Source: Methylotenera_A sp036676175 | GTDB taxonomy: Bacteria > Pseudomonadota > Gammaproteobacteria > Burkholderiales > Methylophilaceae | Length of the DNA stretch: 43,824 nt | Direction: 5' to 3' | NCBI GenBank assembly: GCA_036676175.1 | Contig: JAKFDL010000106.1 | Span: forward strand, 1 to 43,824 | Shown: positions 41,173-43,824 of the stretch, piece after piece | Numbering within the stretch: the first letter of the stretch is position 1 | How the letters are laid out: every line of letters starts with the position of its first letter | Notes under the pieces: model-generated | The model's input: only the letters and a program-made list of their open reading frames with translations | Told to the model about the DNA's origin: nothing | Databases searched by the model: none | Translations under genes and position numbers: made by a program

Positions 41173-42113
41173 GCAGGACAGCTGACCACTTATATTGGAT
41201 GGCACGCTACATTGAGCGCGCTGAGAACATGGCGCGTGTATTAGAAGTGACTTACAGTATGTCGCTAGTGCCAAATGCCGCTCAAAGTGAAGCTGCACTT
41301 TGGCTGCCAGCGTTAGAGATCGCTGGCAATGTCGATCAGTTTGAAGAAGATTATGGCAGTATAAATGCAGCCAAGGTGATTCATTATTTATCAATGGATG
41401 CAAACAACCCTTCCAGCATCTACAACGCACTGCGTAATGCACGTGAAAATGCACGCGCGGTACGTGTCGACATGACATCAGAAACTTGGGAAAACATTAA
41501 TGCACTTTGGTTAGAGTTCGATCAATTCAGGGGTGCTGATTTATCTAAGGTTGGATTGCGGGAATTTTGTGATTGGGTCAAAGCGCGTTCTCATTTATTT
41601 CGGGGCGTTTGTTTTGGCACCATGTTACGCGATGATGCGTTTAGCTTTGTGCGGTTAGGTACGTTTATAGAGCGTGCCGATAATACGGCGCGGTTGCTAG
41701 ATGTGAAATACCACTTGCTATTGCCAGAAGAGGAAGAGGTGGGCGGGGCAGTCGATTACTACGAATGGAGTGCAGTATTGCGCTCGGTTTCAGCATTTCA
41801 GGCGTATCAAAAAATATTTAGCGACACTATAGAACCTTGGCGGGTGGCGGAGTTATTGGTGTTAAGACGCGATATGCCGCGCTCGCTGCATGCTTGCCTG
41901 GATGAAATTACCCCTATTTTAGAGCAGCTTGCTGGCAGGCGCCAAGTGGAATGCCGAAGGCTGGCTGGCGAGCTGCATGCAAAACTGCGCTATGGCAAAA
42001 TGCAGGATATTTTCCAGCGCGGTTTGCACGAGTTTTTAAGCGATTTTATTGATTCAAATAATCTATTGGGCGCAGAAATTCAGCGTGCTTTTTTAAGTAT
42101 TAATGCCAGCTAA
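41166..42113 (+). CDS. Alpha-E domain protein (COG2307, DUF403)
   Basis: A 315-residue all-helical protein of the alpha-E family. It starts with GTG (MLSRTADHLYWMARYIERAENMARVLEV when translated), a near-perfect family N-terminus. LIFERADNTARLLDVKY-like and EITPILEQL-like helices follow; the actual stretches are FIERADNTARLLDVKYHLLL and HACLDEITPILEQLAG. It overlaps the ATP-grasp gene by 7 bases and acts with it in a predicted ligase system. The molecular role is not established. Confidence 0.93.
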   Translation: MLSRTADHLYWMARYIERAENMARVLEVTYSMSLVPNAAQSEAALWLPALEIAGNVDQFEEDYGSINAAKVIHYLSMDANNPSSIYNALRNARENARAVRVDMTSETWENINALWLEFDQFRGADLSKVGLREFCDWVKARSHLFRGVCFGTMLRDDAFSFVRLGTFIERADNTARLLDVKYHLLLPEEEEVGGAVDYYEWSAVLRSVSAFQAYQKIFSDTIEPWRVAELLVLRRDMPRSLHACLDEITPILEQLAGRRQVECRRLAGELHAKLRYGKMQDIFQRGLHEFLSDFIDSNNLLGAEIQRAFLSINAS

Positions 42114-42134
42114 AGCCAGTTAGAATTAGTCATT

Positions 42135-43001
42135 ATGCGTTTGAATATTGAACATTATACCCAGTATGTATACAGCTCGCCTGTTGATTACACTATCCAG
42201 CAACTGCGGCTGACACCGCAAAGTGGATTTGGCCAGCACGTGAAGTACTGGGATATTAAAACACAAGGCCAGCTAGACAGTTTTGAAGATGCATTTGGTA
42301 ACACCACGCATACGCTGGTGGTTGATCAGCCACATAGTGAACTGAGCGTGACCGTTGTGGGTGAGGTGGAAACAGGGGTCAACGATTACACCCAGCAACA
42401 GCCATTGCCATTGCATATCTATATGCGGGATACGCCATTAACGCTTGCAGATGAGGCCATTAGTGTCTTTGCTAGCAATTACAAACACAAACCGATAGAC
42501 GATCTGATGCACGCGCTGGTGGATAAAGTGGGCTATATTAAAGGCGCAACCGAAGTGACTACCACCGCGATTGAGGCCTTTAAACTAGGGCAAGGCGTAT
42601 GCCAGGATCATGCGCACGTTTTCATCGCCTGCTGCCGCAGCTTGGGATACCCGGCACGCTATGTCAGCGGTTATTTATTTACCCAAGATGGTAGCCTCAT
42701 GCAAAGTCACGCTTGGGTGGATGTATGGTTTGATAGTGCTTGGCAAAGCATCGATGTATCAAACGGCTGCCACGCAGGCGAAACTTATATCCGCCTGGCG
42801 ACAGGCCTAGATTACCGTACCGCTAGCCCAGTGACGGGCATGCGCTCTGGCGGCGGTGTAGAGGGCATGGCCACCAGTGTAGTCGTGAACCAAGCAGGTA
42901 CACCCATTCAGCAGCAACATAAAATGAATCAAATTGCGCTATTAAAAGAAGCACAACAGGCGCAGCAAAAGATACAGCAGGCACAGCAAGCGCAACAGTA
43001 A
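42135..43001 (+). CDS. Transglutaminase-like cysteine peptidase-fold protein
   Basis: A 288-residue protein. It has an N-terminal beta domain (1-95; MRLNIEHYTQYVYSSPVDYT is typical of bacterial transglutaminase-like proteins) and a papain-like core with catalytic Cys156 (GVCQDHAHVF), His192 (SHAWVDVWF) and Asp207. In bacteria such enzymes more often hydrolyse or transfer peptide bonds than crosslink proteins. The C-terminal 17 residues (272-288) are an unusual Gln/Ala-rich run, EAQQAQQKIQQAQQAQQ. There is no signal peptide. It is third gene of the ATP-grasp/alpha-E cluster. Confidence 0.92.
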   Translation: MRLNIEHYTQYVYSSPVDYTIQQLRLTPQSGFGQHVKYWDIKTQGQLDSFEDAFGNTTHTLVVDQPHSELSVTVVGEVETGVNDYTQQQPLPLHIYMRDTPLTLADEAISVFASNYKHKPIDDLMHALVDKVGYIKGATEVTTTAIEAFKLGQGVCQDHAHVFIACCRSLGYPARYVSGYLFTQDGSLMQSHAWVDVWFDSAWQSIDVSNGCHAGETYIRLATGLDYRTASPVTGMRSGGGVEGMATSVVVNQAGTPIQQQHKMNQIALLKEAQQAQQKIQQAQQAQQ

Positions 43002-43009
43002 CTTAAACT

Positions 43010-43824
43010 ATGGCCGTCAACTCTTTACAATTCAGCCGTCATGGCGATAAGGAAAATTCAGCATTTTTTGAAGATAACTTAATCCGCCTGTTAGAAGAGC
43101 GCGATAAATTGGGTTTAACCGACATGATTTTTGAGATTGATGCGCTCATGATTTCGGTGGATCCGGAGCATGCCACTGAATATATTGCAGAACTGGCGTT
43201 AATGACGCCATACCATTATTTGGTGACCCTGGAAACTGAACAACATTTAACCCATGTACTGCGTATTGATTTAAATTCACCCGATATCCTGTTGCGCGAA
43301 GTGAAAGACCCTAACTTGCGTGGCATTTTTAGAAGTTTGAATGAGGTTTACCCAATCGGCGCTAAAAAGCCTAATAGTCGTTACATGGGCGAGATAATCC
43401 GCGTTACGGATTTACACAGTGTGGTTAAGCTGCAAGAGCAACGTGAATTCCGGTTTTTTAGCCAGGACGATGTGCGTAAACTGGAATTTCCTGGCAATCT
43501 AGCAGTCAGCAAACCTTCTCCCTACACGCATAATATCGTGGCGTATTTAGAACGCAAGCCAGATGAATTGAGAGTGTATGCGCTGGGAGTGAGCCTCATT
43601 AAAGCAGACGTGCAGGCTGCCTACCTAGAAGCAAAAACACTACAAACCAAAATTGGTGTTGCCGATTTGTTATTGCCGTTAGATCATTTAGCAACGCGGG
43701 TTTATAGTCAAAACCGCGAAGTGGCGATTTTAGAATACCTGTCACTGACCAGTTACTATTTTTGGGGCGCTTACAACATCAAAGACCAAAATTCATCTAC
43801 CAATGTCACCAAAAGTGCGCATGC
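43010..43824 (+). CDS. Unidentified protein, 3' end cut by window
   Basis: An open frame of 271 codons from the ATG at 43010, eight bases after the transglutaminase stop, running to the window edge without a stop. It starts MAVNSLQFSRHGDKENSAFF and is rich in charged residues, with no signal peptide, membrane segment or metal motif that I can see. I do not recognise the family. It does not have the N-terminal Thr/Ser pattern expected of the Anbu proteasome-like peptidase often found in such clusters. Position suggests it is co-transcribed with the ATP-grasp genes. Confidence 0.75.
   Translation, partial: MAVNSLQFSRHGDKENSAFFEDNLIRLLEERDKLGLTDMIFEIDALMISVDPEHATEYIAELALMTPYHYLVTLETEQHLTHVLRIDLNSPDILLREVKDPNLRGIFRSLNEVYPIGAKKPNSRYMGEIIRVTDLHSVVKLQEQREFRFFSQDDVRKLEFPGNLAVSKPSPYTHNIVAYLERKPDELRVYALGVSLIKADVQAAYLEAKTLQTKIGVADLLLPLDHLATRVYSQNREVAILEYLSLTSYYFWGAYNIKDQNSSTNVTKSAH

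Noticed and set aside
41444..41465. Possible third parS (CACGTGAAAAT) in the alpha-E gene
   Set aside because: Only half of the palindrome is present; the left arm does not match TGTTTCAC.
42523..42532. DnaA box-like GTGGATAA in the transglutaminase gene
   Set aside because: A single 8-of-9 match inside a coding sequence, far from the origin; chance is sufficient explanation.

Overview
The window looks like the replication-origin region of a betaproteobacterial chromosome, most likely a methylotroph of the Methylophilaceae (Methylotenera/Methylophilus type). The reasons are the gene order mnmG / mnmE-yidC-yidD-rnpA-rpmH / dnaA-dnaN-gyrB without recF, two perfect parS sites near mnmG, a solitary pqqA, the dsbD-tlpA-aroQ-accB-accC-prmA run, the argH/algZ-algR/hemC-hemD neighbourhood, and moderate-to-low G+C. 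The assignment rests on protein family resemblance and gene order; no database was searched.

Layout. 1-1534: 5' part of mnmG (minus strand), with a parS site inside the gene and a second one just upstream. 1760-2092: a small DUF1508/YegP protein behind a promoter whose spacer is a 16-bp palindrome. 2166-5948: the rpmH-rnpA-yidD-yidC-mnmE operon (minus). 5949-11507: dnaA, oriC (DnaA boxes, a DnaA-trio-like run and an AT-rich zone between dnaA and dnaN), dnaN and gyrB. 11569-13049: a translationally coupled pair encoding an Asp-box (BNR) beta-propeller protein and a ThiS/MoaD-like ubiquitin-fold protein ending in Gly-Gly. 13099-17149: rubredoxin, katG, a probable 24-residue peptide gene, divergent oxyR and a lone pqqA. 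17280-23848: a minus-strand run dsbD-tlpA-aroQ-accB-accC-prmA-zinc-ribbon/DUF3426 (disulfide chemistry, shikimate pathway, acetyl-CoA carboxylase subunits, L11 methylation). 23961-25411: fxsA and a 2Fe-2S flavin reductase, convergent with and overlapping hemD. 25377-31217: hemD, hemC, a membrane channel-like gene, algR/algZ-type two-component genes and argH. 31224-38448: a FimV-like membrane protein, hemW, a PAS-GGDEF cyclase, a small unknown gene, rdgB, rph and a PP2C phosphatase/Ser-Thr kinase pair. 38589-43824: yicC, then a circularly permuted ATP-grasp, alpha-E and transglutaminase-like cluster running into an unidentified gene cut by the window edge.

Most of the window is conserved housekeeping. 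The less explained parts are the BNR + ThiS/MoaD pair, the ATP-grasp/alpha-E/transglutaminase cluster with its unknown fourth member, the short peptide gene upstream of katG, the lone pqqA, and several unassigned promoter structures. The latter are the palindromic operator at 1695-1710, a Fur-like palindrome at 23889-23905, and arrays of direct repeats with an 11-bp period upstream of hemC and in the kinase/yicC gap. Gene calls are confident for known families. Operator and promoter calls are pattern-based and untested.
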